In this document: piece by piece, positions 56,618 through 64,000 of the stretch
Layout: each line of letters starts with the position of its first letter
Numbering within the stretch: the first letter of the stretch is position 1
Assembly (NCBI RefSeq): GCF_003864335.1
Contig: NZ_BEXA01000002.1
Span: 124,001 to 188,000 of the forward strand
DNA: 64,000 bases
Reading direction: 5' to 3'
Origin: Lentilactobacillus kosonis
GTDB lineage: Bacteria; Bacillota; Bacilli; Lactobacillales; Lactobacillaceae
Made by a program: the position numbers and the translations under genes
Notes under the pieces: model-generated
What the model was told of the DNA's origin: nothing
What the model saw: the letters and a program-made list of their open reading frames with translations, nothing else
Databases searched by the model: none

Positions 56618-58147
56618 TTGGCGAATTTAATAAACGGTGAAATACTGCAATTACTCTCTGAACATAAATTACTTGTTAACACTTTGAATTTAGATTTAAC
56701 TGTGGGATATACAGGAATTACTTATAATTCCCAGATGGTTAAGCCTGGTGCGTTATTCTTTTGCAAAGGGAATTTCAAGCCTGAGTATTTAAAGGATGCC
56801 AAGGATAAAGGTGCAAGTGCTTATGTTTCAGAAGTTGAATACGCTGATGTTGAGTTACCCGCAATTATCGTGAATAATGTCCAAAAAACAATGTCGCTCG
56901 TTAGTGCGGCATTTTTTGGCTTTCCACAAAATAATTTAACGACAATTGCGTATACTGGTACTAAAGGTAAAACAACGTCAGCATACTTTACGAAAAATAT
57001 TTTGGATCATCAATATTCAGTTGGCTTATTCTCAACAATTGATACAATTGTTGGTAGAACTGCTAATGACAAATTTAAATCAAGCCTAACAACGCCGGAA
57101 TCGTTGGACTTGTTTACTAATATGAATCAAGTGGTCAATAATGGGTTGGATCACTTGGTAATGGAAGTCTCTTCGCAAGCATATAAGAAAAATCGGGTGT
57201 ATGGGTTGCATTATGACGTTGGTGTGTTCTTGAATATTTCTCCTGATCACATTGGTCGCAACGAACACCCAACATTTGCTGATTACTTACACTGTAAAGA
57301 GCAATTATTAGTCAATTCTAGCCAAGTTGTTATTAATGCAGATGGATCTCATCTGCTTGATACATATATGACTGCTAAGGCAACCACGGAACCTGAGGAT
57401 ATTTACTTGTTTGCGAAAAAAGATTCGAACCAAATCGACGGTTTTCCAATTGATTTCGTGTACGAAACTTTATCTGATACATTAGAACAAAATAAGATAA
57501 ATTTGGTTGCTGTCAGTGATAAAGCTGCCACATTAGCCATCGCTGGTAAGTATGAGATTGGTTTACCAGGTGATTACAATGAATCTAACGCGGTGGCAAC
57601 GGCAATTGCCTCTTCACTAGTTGGTGCAACTCAAGAAAACATTAAAGTTGGTTTGAGTAGAATTGTTATTCCTGGAAGAATGGAACACTTTACCACTAGC
57701 CACCATGGTACGGTCTATGTTGATTATGCTCACAATTACGCTAGTATGGATTCAGTACTATCATTTTTGAAATCACAAAATCCAAGTAGCAAAGTTTTTG
57801 TGGTTACTGGAAGTGCTGGGGATAAAGGAATTGATCGCCGTCCTGGACTGGGTAAAGCGATTGGCATATCGGCAGATGTGGCAATTTTAACGTCTGATGA
57901 TCCTGGCTATGAAAATCCTAAAGATATTGCGGATACCATTGCTGATAACATCAATAATGATGCTGTTGATGTTCGGTATATTGAAGATCGTAAAGAAGCA
58001 ATTACGACCGCCATTAACGAAAGCGCCGTTGGCGATGTTGTCTTGATTGCTGGTAAGGGAAGAGACCCTTATCAAAAAATTAGTGGCGTTGACATACCTT
58101 ACGATGGTGATGCTCAAATCGTTGCAGAATATACTAAGGGGGTATAG
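56618..58147 (+). CDS. murE: UDP-MurNAc-tripeptide synthetase MurE (probable L-lysine-adding)
   Basis: 509 residues, TTG start after ACGGAGGG. Mur ligase P-loop is YTGTKGKTTSAYF; further parts are TTPESLDLF, NISPDHIGRNEHPTF and the carbamylated-Lys region HCKEQ. It adds the third amino acid to UDP-MurNAc-L-Ala-D-Glu. The DNPR motif of diaminopimelate-specific MurE is absent (the position reads DDPGYENP), consistent with L-Lys. Two bases after its stop comes the D-Asp ligase, so Lys then D-Asp are added by neighbouring genes. Confidence 0.9.
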   Translation: MANLINGEILQLLSEHKLLVNTLNLDLTVGYTGITYNSQMVKPGALFFCKGNFKPEYLKDAKDKGASAYVSEVEYADVELPAIIVNNVQKTMSLVSAAFFGFPQNNLTTIAYTGTKGKTTSAYFTKNILDHQYSVGLFSTIDTIVGRTANDKFKSSLTTPESLDLFTNMNQVVNNGLDHLVMEVSSQAYKKNRVYGLHYDVGVFLNISPDHIGRNEHPTFADYLHCKEQLLVNSSQVVINADGSHLLDTYMTAKATTEPEDIYLFAKKDSNQIDGFPIDFVYETLSDTLEQNKINLVAVSDKAATLAIAGKYEIGLPGDYNESNAVATAIASSLVGATQENIKVGLSRIVIPGRMEHFTTSHHGTVYVDYAHNYASMDSVLSFLKSQNPSSKVFVVTGSAGDKGIDRRPGLGKAIGISADVAILTSDDPGYENPKDIADTIADNINNDAVDVRYIEDRKEAITTAINESAVGDVVLIAGKGRDPYQKISGVDIPYDGDAQIVAEYTKGV

Positions 58148-58149
58148 AT

Positions 58150-59399
58150 GTGCAAACCAATTCAAAAAAATTCACCCCGGTGCTGTTAGGTAGTGACTTT
58201 AACGCATACGGAATGGCAAGAAGTTTATATGAAATTTATGGGCAGCCAGTTAAGGCATTTGCTCAAGCTCAGTTGGCACCAACTAGATTTACTAAAATCG
58301 TTGATGTTGAATTAATCGAGGGCTTCGCAGAGGATCCTGTATGGATTAATGAGATGATGAAAATTAAGGAACGGTATGCTGATCATGAAGAACCAGTTAT
58401 TTTAATTGGTTGTGGTGACGGTTATGCTGAATTAATTTCTAAACATAAGGCTGAATTAGAGGATGTCTTTGTTTGTCCATACATTGATTACGACTTGATT
58501 AAGCAACTGAATGATAAAGAGAACTTTTACAAGATGTGTGATAAGTATGATTTGCCTTATCCTAAGACTCGAATTATCACTAAGTCTGAATATGAATCTG
58601 GCCAACAAGTTGAACAACCATTTAGTTACCCAGTTGCTCTAAAGCCCGCTAACAGTGTGGAATGGTTAGATATTCACTTTGAAGGCCGAAAAAAAGCCTT
58701 CATCATTAAGTCAGAAGGCGAATTTTACGATATTGTCGCTAAAATTTATGACAATGGCTATACGTCAGATTTAATTTTGCAGGACTTCATTCCAGGTGAT
58801 GATAGTAACATGCGGGTGTTAAATGCGTATGTTGATAAAAACCATCAAGTTAAGTTTATGTGTTTAGGACATCCCTTATTGGAAGATCCGGCACCTGCAG
58901 CAATTGGAAACTATGTGGCGATTATTCCTGAATTTAACCAAGAGATTTATGATAAGGTGAAGACATTCCTTGAAGAAATTGAATTTACGGGTTACGCTAA
59001 CTTTGATTTGAAGTTTGATACTCGGGATAATTCATACAAGTTATTTGAAATTAACTTGCGAACTGGTCGAAGCAGTTTCTTCGTTACTTTAAATGGCTAT
59101 CGATTAGCCGACTGGGTGGTTCAGGATTACGTTTTTGATTCACTTAAAGATCAAAAACATTATTTGCTAATCAAGATCCTAGCAAATATTTCTTATGGTT
59201 AGGAGTATCTCCTAAGGTATTTAAGGAATATGCTAAGGAAAACGAAGTTAAGGATCATGCACTACAATTATTAGACGAAGGTCGCTATGGTGATACTTTC
59301 TGGTATGACCGTGATCGGAGCCCTAAGCGTTACGCATTGTACAAATGGATGATGCATAACTACACTAAGAACTTCAAACGTTATTTTATGGCTAAATAG
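58150..59399 (+). CDS. D-aspartate ligase, ATP-grasp (frame break)
   Basis: About 416 residues, GTG start. ATP-grasp enzyme: PVALKPANSVEWLDIHFEGR and LQDFIPGDDSNMRVLNAYVD for nucleotide and FEINLRTGRSSFFVTL for metal binding. In Enterococcus and Lactococcus the orthologue Asl attaches beta-D-Asp to the Lys side chain of the stem peptide, giving D-Asp/D-Asn cross-bridges. One base is missing in the A5 run near 59154-59158; restored reading DQKTLFANQDPSKYFLWLGV runs to 59399. Lies between murE and an aspartate racemase that can supply D-Asp. Confidence 0.88.
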
Positions 59400-59417
59400 T
59401 CAGTGGGAGATGGGTTT

Positions 59418-60131
59418 ATGAATCATTTCTTTTCAATCATTGGTGGAATGGGAACTGAAGCCACCGAGACGTTTATTCATATCTTAAATGATAAGACAGA
59501 TGCTGATAAGGATCAGGATTATTTGAACTATATCCTGGTTAATCACGCAACGGTTCCTGATCGTACAGATTACATTTTAGATCATAGTAAGCCAAATCCA
59601 TTCATACCGTTAAAGGAAGATATTCTAACTCAAGCTAAGCTTGAACCGGACTTCTTTGCGATTCCATGTAATACGGCTCATTATTTCTATGATGATTTGC
59701 AAGCATTGACTAACATTCCGATTTTGCATATGCCCCGATTAACGGTGGAACAAATTAAAACTGACTTTCCAAATGCTAAAAAAATTGGTTTAATTGCCAC
59801 TCGGGGGACCCTACATGATGGTATTTATGATCATGAAATCTTAGATGCAGGCTATGAATTAGTCAAACCAACTGAGAAAATTGCGGATGAGACAATGGAA
59901 TTGATCTACGATAACATCAAGGAAAAAAACCACGTTGATGCTGATTTATATCATAAGATTTTGAGTGAGATGGTTGATGAGTTACACAGCGATGTGGTAA
60001 TTCTTGGTTGTACAGAATTATCAGTTGCGGAAGAACGGGCCAGTGATCATAACTATCCAGTTCTTGATGCACAAACGGTTTTAGCAGATAAAACAATTGA
60101 ATATGCAAGAAAAAATCAGCCTAAAAGTTAA
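59418..60131 (+). CDS. racD: Aspartate/glutamate racemase family protein (probable aspartate racemase)
   Basis: 237 residues; ATG at 59418 follows GGGAG by 8 bases. It begins MNHFFSIIGGMGTEATETFI; the two catalytic Cys are in IPCNTAHYFYDD and ILGCTELSVA, as in cofactor-independent racemases. It should provide D-Asp for the ligase encoded immediately upstream, and the genes form a murE-ligase-racemase operon. Intact. Confidence 0.9.
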   Translation: MNHFFSIIGGMGTEATETFIHILNDKTDADKDQDYLNYILVNHATVPDRTDYILDHSKPNPFIPLKEDILTQAKLEPDFFAIPCNTAHYFYDDLQALTNIPILHMPRLTVEQIKTDFPNAKKIGLIATRGTLHDGIYDHEILDAGYELVKPTEKIADETMELIYDNIKEKNHVDADLYHKILSEMVDELHSDVVILGCTELSVAEERASDHNYPVLDAQTVLADKTIEYARKNQPKS

Positions 60132-60459
60132 CAGCTGATTGACAAATGATTGCAATGACGGCGGCTACGACAAATGTAACCGTCGTTTTTATTTTTAAAA
60201 TTCCGTCCTGTTTTCTCCCTAAAATGGTTTCAATTAGGGCAATGATTAGTAAGGTTATTAGCGCTGAAATGACGATTAGCACTGGATGGCGATTGAATGA
60301 TCTAATATCGATTACTACTTGTGAAACAATGATCCCTAAATAAAATAAGCGAGAGTACACAAGTGATTGGATAACCCGTTTTTTAGTTTGTCTAGTAACA
60401 CCAACCAAAACAGAAATAATGGTTCCCAGCCAACAAAAATAATTAATGATAATCCACAC
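60121..60459 (-). CDS. YisL-like (DUF1516) membrane protein
   Basis: 112 residues with four membrane spans. YSRLFYLGIIVSQVV and LLIIALIETILGRKQ fit the pattern of DUF1516/YisL proteins (short four-span proteins of unknown function). The start follows AAAGGGGTGAAACATTGTG; GTG/ATG choice is uncertain by a few codons. Its 3' end overlaps the racemase by 11 bases on the other strand. Confidence 0.65.
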   Translation of the reverse strand: MWIIINYFCWLGTIISVLVGVTRQTKKRVIQSLVYSRLFYLGIIVSQVVIDIRSFNRHPVLIVISALITLLIIALIETILGRKQDGILKIKTTVTFVVAAVIAIICQSAVNF

Positions 60460-60569
60460 AATGTTTCACCCCTTTACTTTAATAGTATTAGTTATTTAGT
60501 ATCAAAAATCAATTGTGAAAAAATTACATGGTCAAGTAAAATTTCTAGTGCTATAATACTTATTGTATT

Positions 60570-60639
60570 GCGGGTATAGTTTAGTGGTAAAATCAAGCTT
60601 CCCAAGCTTGTGTCGCGGGTCCGATTCCCGTTACCCGCT
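60570..60639 (+). tRNA. tRNA-Gly (CCC)
   Basis: Acceptor GCGGGTA/TACCCGC, anticodon stem CAAGC/GCTTG around loop TTCCCAA (anticodon CCC), T-arm GCGGG-TCCGATT-CCCGT, discriminator T. TATAAT at 60552-60557 is its -10. Confidence 0.93.
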
Positions 60640-60656
60640 TAATAATTGAATTACAG

Positions 60657-60692
60657 TTAGCCACCGCTTAAATTTGAGCGGTGGTTTTTAAT
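60657..60692 (+). terminator. tRNA-Gly terminator
   Basis: AGCCACCGCTTAAA / TTTGAGCGGTGGTTTTTA stem and T5. Confidence 0.85.
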
Positions 60693-60710
60693 TATAAAGG
60701 AGTTTGTAAG

Positions 60711-61171
60711 ATGAATCTAAGTATTAGGCCGCTAAATAAATTAACACATCAACACTATGAACTGCTTCTTGACGCCGATCCTAGTGAAGGAGTGATTAAT
60801 AATTATATGCAGCGGGCAGTTAGCTTTGAGGCCGTTAATAATAATGAATTATTAGGAATAGTGGTTCTGCTACCCACGCGCCCCGAGACATTAGAAATTG
60901 TTAACATTTCAGTAACTGCAACCAAAAGAAATAATGGAATTGGTCGCCAGTTGCTCACTTTTGCAGAAAATATGCTAGAGAAAACAAATACGCTTGGCTT
61001 GAAATCGGAACTGGGTCCACTAGCTTTGGTCAACTTTATCTGTATCAAAAATGTGGTTTTCGAGTAGTTGGTGTTGATTTAGACTTTTTTACAACACACT
61101 ACGAGGAAGAAATTATTGAGAATCATTTGATTTTAAGGGATATGATTCGTTTAAGAAAGTTTTTGAAATGA
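60711..61171 (+). CDS. GNAT-family N-acetyltransferase (frame break)
   Basis: About 153 residues; ATG at 60711 follows AAAGGAG. The acetyl-CoA loop is TKRNNGIGRQLL (motif A). One base missing in GAAATCGG near 61002 is restored to give GLKIGTGSTSFGQLYLYQKC and the usual GFRVVG beta-strand, ending at 61171. Substrate unknown. Confidence 0.82.
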
Positions 61172-61338
61172 AATCAGTTGTTGACTTGGACAACTGATAA
61201 TTACTGTTGCATATTTTTAATCTTAGTTTAACCAATAATAAGGCTAACTTAATCCATGTTGCGAATTATAAAAATTAATTCTATTATTAATAATGTTGCA
61301 ATAGAGAGAATAGATTGATTGGGAGTGGCAGTGAATCA

Positions 61339-62694
61339 ATGGATAAATCAAATAAGATAAAATCAAATGGGACTTATCATTTGTCTAAAAACCATCATAT
61401 GGCAATTCAGTGGGGAAATTTTGTTGGTGGCGAAGATGTGGCGGTTACTGAAGCTTCAGTTAAGGATAAATCTTCAATTGTTGGTCGCGTGGGAATTCAA
61501 ATGCTGTCTTGCGGAACTGGGGCTTGGCGAGTTCGAGATGGTATGAACAAGATTGCTAGGGCATTGGGACTAACCTGTTCCGCTGATATTGGTTTGACAT
61601 CAATTGAATATACTTGTTTTAATCAAAATGACAGTTATTCACAAACATTAGCTTTGCCAAGCACTGGGGTTAACACAGATAAGTTAAATACTATGGAACA
61701 TTTTGTAAATGACTTTGAGCATGATTTTTCCCAGTTGTCGACTCAAGAAATTCATAAATTTCTCGATAAAATTCAGCATCGTCCAGGCCATTATTCAGCA
61801 CTTGTCGCTGGTGGAGCAGCTGCTATGGCGTGTGCCGCCTTCATCCTTTTACTAGGCGGAGGACCAGTTGAAATGTTGTGTTGTTTTTTTGGAGCTGGAA
61901 TCGGAAACTATGTTCGACGGAAGATGATTGACCATCACTTAACTACGGTTGCCGACACTGCAATTGGGGTTGCAGTTGCCTGCTTAGCATATTTTGTTAT
62001 TTTTAAAGGATTAGAATATGGATTACATATCGGTGGTCATCATGAAGCGGGGTATATTGGAGCGATGTTGTTTGTAGTTCCAGGATTTCCATTTATTACC
62101 AGTATCCTTGATATTACTAAGTTAGATATGAGATCTGGATTGGAACGTTTAGCCTATGCGATTATGATTACGGGAATCGCTAGTTTGGTTGGGTGGCTAG
62201 TAGCTTTAATGGTGCACTTTCAACCTGAAAACTTTGCTCCGCTTGGATTAGGGGTTTTACCATTGATGTTACTCAGAATTCCAGCAAGCTTTTGTGGGGT
62301 ATATGGTTTCTCTATGATGTTTAACAGCAGTCAACGGATGGCGATTACTGCCGGTTTAATCGGTGCTGTGGCCAATACACTGCGGTTGGAACTAGTTGAC
62401 TTAACTAATATTCCAGCAAGTGCAGCGGCCTTTACAGGGGCATTAGTGGCAGGCCTTCTTGCGTCAGCCATTAACAAATACAATGGTTATCCTCGAATTT
62501 CCTTAACCGTACCATCTATTGTAATTATGGTACCTGGACTATATATTTACCGGGGCGTTTATTATATTGGCCTAAATACTATCGGATTAGGCTCGCTATG
62601 GTTGACCAAAGCGATGCTGATTATCATGTTCCTTCCATTAGGATTATTTGTTGCTAGGTTCTTATTAGATCGAGATTGGCGTCATTTTGACTAA
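61339..62694 (+). CDS. Threonine/serine exporter family protein (ThrE-like)
   Basis: About 451 residues: an N-terminal soluble part (GRVGIQMLSCGTGAWRVRDG, ADIGLTSIEYTCFNQ) typical of DUF1212/ThrE, then ten hydrophobic helices comprising the ThrE domain and the second ThrE-like (DUF3815) domain in one chain. SLTVPSIVIMVPGLYIYRG near the C-terminus is conserved. Family members export threonine or serine. Start taken as ATG 61339 after GGGAG; upstream TTG codons at 61315-61318 are alternatives. Intact. Confidence 0.85.
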   Translation: MDKSNKIKSNGTYHLSKNHHMAIQWGNFVGGEDVAVTEASVKDKSSIVGRVGIQMLSCGTGAWRVRDGMNKIARALGLTCSADIGLTSIEYTCFNQNDSYSQTLALPSTGVNTDKLNTMEHFVNDFEHDFSQLSTQEIHKFLDKIQHRPGHYSALVAGGAAAMACAAFILLLGGGPVEMLCCFFGAGIGNYVRRKMIDHHLTTVADTAIGVAVACLAYFVIFKGLEYGLHIGGHHEAGYIGAMLFVVPGFPFITSILDITKLDMRSGLERLAYAIMITGIASLVGWLVALMVHFQPENFAPLGLGVLPLMLLRIPASFCGVYGFSMMFNSSQRMAITAGLIGAVANTLRLELVDLTNIPASAAAFTGALVAGLLASAINKYNGYPRISLTVPSIVIMVPGLYIYRGVYYIGLNTIGLGSLWLTKAMLIIMFLPLGLFVARFLLDRDWRHFD

Positions 62695-62899
62695 CGCATC
62701 TAATACGAAGGCGATTTTTAGGAAAATCTCACTTAGTTACTGACAATAATTCAGGGATATGATATTATAATGGTTGTTCTGCGAGCTATGGGTTAAACAA
62801 ATTAGATCTGCTCGACTTACGTGCTGTGTGTTGCAAATTAATTAGTTGAGTCAATAAACTATTTTATTGACATTTATAGGTTAATATAGGTATTATGCA
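62695..62899 (+). promoter_or_regulatory. Intergenic region with two promoter-like sequences before argS
   Basis: Distal: CTGACA (62740) with TATTAT 17 bases on (62763-62768), overlapping TATAAT. Proximal: TTGACA (62867-62872), 18 bases, TATTAT (62891-62896); this one fits the T-box start. No gene is seen between them. Confidence 0.6.
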
Positions 62900-62901
62900 A
62901 G

Positions 62902-63120
62902 TGTGCCGTAAGTACAGTTCAATAATAAGAGAAAAGTAACTAGGAGATTTACTTTTAGCGAGTTCGGGATGATGGAAGCCGAATAGTAATTCTTAGTGAA
63001 GCGCGCTCTTAGAATTTAAAGTTAATAATTAAGCGGATATATTTATATCAATTAGAGTGGTACCGCGGGTTAAGTCTCGTCTCTTGCAATCATATTAATG
63101 TTGCAAGAGACTTTTTTATA
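62902..63120 (+). promoter_or_regulatory. argS T-box riboswitch
   Basis: Canonical stem I elements: AGCGAG, then GGGATGATGGAAG in the distal part, and a specifier region GTGAAGCGCGCTC containing CGC (Arg). The T-box AGAGTGGTACCGCGGG (63054-63069) is followed by a terminator (AGTCTCTTGCAAC and its complement around 63078-63116, T6). Confidence 0.9.
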
Positions 63121-63142
63121 CAATTTTTTGGAGGTTATGAAA

Positions 63143-64000
63143 ATGGATTATAAAGCACAAGTTACAAACTCAATTTTAGGTGCATTAGACGGTGAACTAA
63201 CTTCAGCCGAAGTTTACCAAAAGTTAGAGACACCAAAAGACTTCGCAATGGGTGACTTAGCATTTCCAGCCTTTACTCTGGCAAAATCAATGCATAAGTC
63301 CCCAAACATGATTGCTGAAGAATTAATTTCAAAAATCGATGCAGCTTCTTATGACAAGGTTGAAGTTAAAGGAGCTTACATTAACTTCTTCCTTAACAAG
63401 GCCCACATGAGTAATGAAGTAATTACTGACGTCCTAGAAGAAGGCGCCGCTTACGGTCAAAACGATTCTGGTAAGGGCGGCAATGTTCCTATTGATATGT
63501 CATCTCCTAACATTGCTAAACCAATTTCAATGGGCCATTTACGTTCAACCGTTATCGGTAATTCAATCGCTAAGATCTTAGTTAAGAACGGTTACCATCC
63601 AATTAAAGATAATCACTTGGGTGACTGGGGAACCCAATTTGGTAAGCTAATTGTTGCCTACAAGAAGTGGGGTAACGAAGATGACGTTAAAGCTGACCCA
63701 ATCAACAACTTGGTTAAGTACTATGTTAAGTTCCATAAAGAAGATAAAGAACATCCTGAATTGGATGATGAGGCTCGTGAATGGTTTAAGAAGCTGGAAG
63801 ATGGTGACGAAGAAGCCACATACTTATGGCAGTGGTTCCGTGATGAATCATTGAAAGCCTTCAATCAAATCTATGATAAGTTGGGCGTTGATTTTGATAC
63901 CTACAACGGTGAAGCATTTTATAATGATAAGATGCAAGCAGGTATTGATATCTTGAAGGACAAAGGGCTTCTAGAAGAGTCTCAAGGAGCTCAAGTTGTT
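63143..64000 (+). CDS. argS: Arginyl-tRNA synthetase, N-terminal part (continues past the window)
   Basis: ATG at 63143 follows TTGGAGG. The N-terminal Add-1 domain is followed by the class I HIGH-type motif in SPNIAKPISMGHLRST and by LGDWGTQFGKLIVAY, the ArgRS signature. 286 codons are visible, without a stop; the catalytic C-terminal half lies outside. Controlled by the T-box upstream. Confidence 0.95.
   Translation, partial: MDYKAQVTNSILGALDGELTSAEVYQKLETPKDFAMGDLAFPAFTLAKSMHKSPNMIAEELISKIDAASYDKVEVKGAYINFFLNKAHMSNEVITDVLEEGAAYGQNDSGKGGNVPIDMSSPNIAKPISMGHLRSTVIGNSIAKILVKNGYHPIKDNHLGDWGTQFGKLIVAYKKWGNEDDVKADPINNLVKYYVKFHKEDKEHPELDDEAREWFKKLEDGDEEATYLWQWFRDESLKAFNQIYDKLGVDFDTYNGEAFYNDKMQAGIDILKDKGLLEESQGAQVV

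Noticed and set aside
1-64000. Prophage, insertion sequence, CRISPR or restriction-modification system
   Set aside because: I found no integrase, transposase, phage structural gene, terminal inverted repeats of IS type, spaced direct repeats or methylase/endonuclease pair.

Overview
The window is a contiguous chromosomal segment of a low-GC Firmicute, almost certainly a member of the Lactobacillaceae. The evidence is the cdaA-cdaR-glmM-glmS block, an SMK-box (SAM-III) leader in front of metK (a Lactobacillales trait), T-box leaders before leuS, argS and an amino acid permease, a PepV dipeptidase, a GH65 enzyme paired with beta-phosphoglucomutase, and a murE / D-aspartate ligase / aspartate racemase cluster that implies a Lys-D-Asp type cell wall. 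I see no IS element, prophage, CRISPR array, plasmid gene or rRNA operon. The genus cannot be fixed from the window alone.

Layout. 1-6.6 kb: end of a CPA1 Na+/H+ antiporter, a DUF1361 membrane protein, then cyclic-di-AMP synthesis and amino-sugar supply (cdaA, cdaR, glmM, glmS). 6.7-10.3 kb: two tandem secreted GH73 glucosaminidases and a TagH-like ABC ATPase. 10.3-13.4 kb: a catabolite-controlled promoter driving what looks like a small non-coding RNA, a tRNA-Asn, a LicD-type transferase and a MarR regulator separated by a long palindrome. 13.4-18.3 kb: T-box-controlled permease, CorA, and two tandem secreted paralogues, the first interrupted by a TGA codon. 18.3-33.9 kb: SMK box and metK, MFS exporter, MnmM-like methylase with PAP2 phosphatase, T-box and leuS, DUF915 hydrolase with acyltransferase, MurJ-like flippase, NAD(P)HX dehydratase, PepV, Usp, deoxynucleoside kinase. 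34-38.8 kb: HAD hydrolase, pgmB and GH65, mscL. 38.9-48 kb: a protease-rich stretch (S53 sedolisin, CPBP protease) followed by a probable peptide and murein-peptide salvage cluster (P1 aminopeptidase, C39-like peptidase, oligopeptide-binding lipoprotein, dipeptide epimerase, NlpC/P60, beta-lactamase-like enzyme). 48-54.5 kb: secreted DUF1002 protein, a large secreted or membrane protein of unknown function, small hypotheticals, an OhrR-type MarR regulator, a YjdF-like membrane protein, tRNA-Leu, Usp. 54.6-64 kb: asnB behind a structured leader, murE, D-Asp ligase, racemase, tRNA-Gly, GNAT, ThrE-like exporter, and T-box plus the start of argS.

A dominant technical feature is the number of frame breaks: more than twenty genes, including essential ones (glmM, metK, leuS), are broken. 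Every break I could reconstruct is repaired by adding one base, often in a homopolymer. I read these as single-base deletion errors in the sequence, not biological pseudogenes, and I annotate each such gene as one CDS across the break. The in-frame TGA at 16606-16608 is a different kind of lesion (substitution-like) and may be real.

Biologically the window is rich in cell-envelope functions: precursor supply (glmM/glmS), c-di-AMP, lipid II flipping, D-Asp bridge synthesis, wall hydrolysis, and recycling of released peptides. RNA-based control is also well represented (SMK box, three T-boxes, a candidate sRNA, an unassigned asnB leader).
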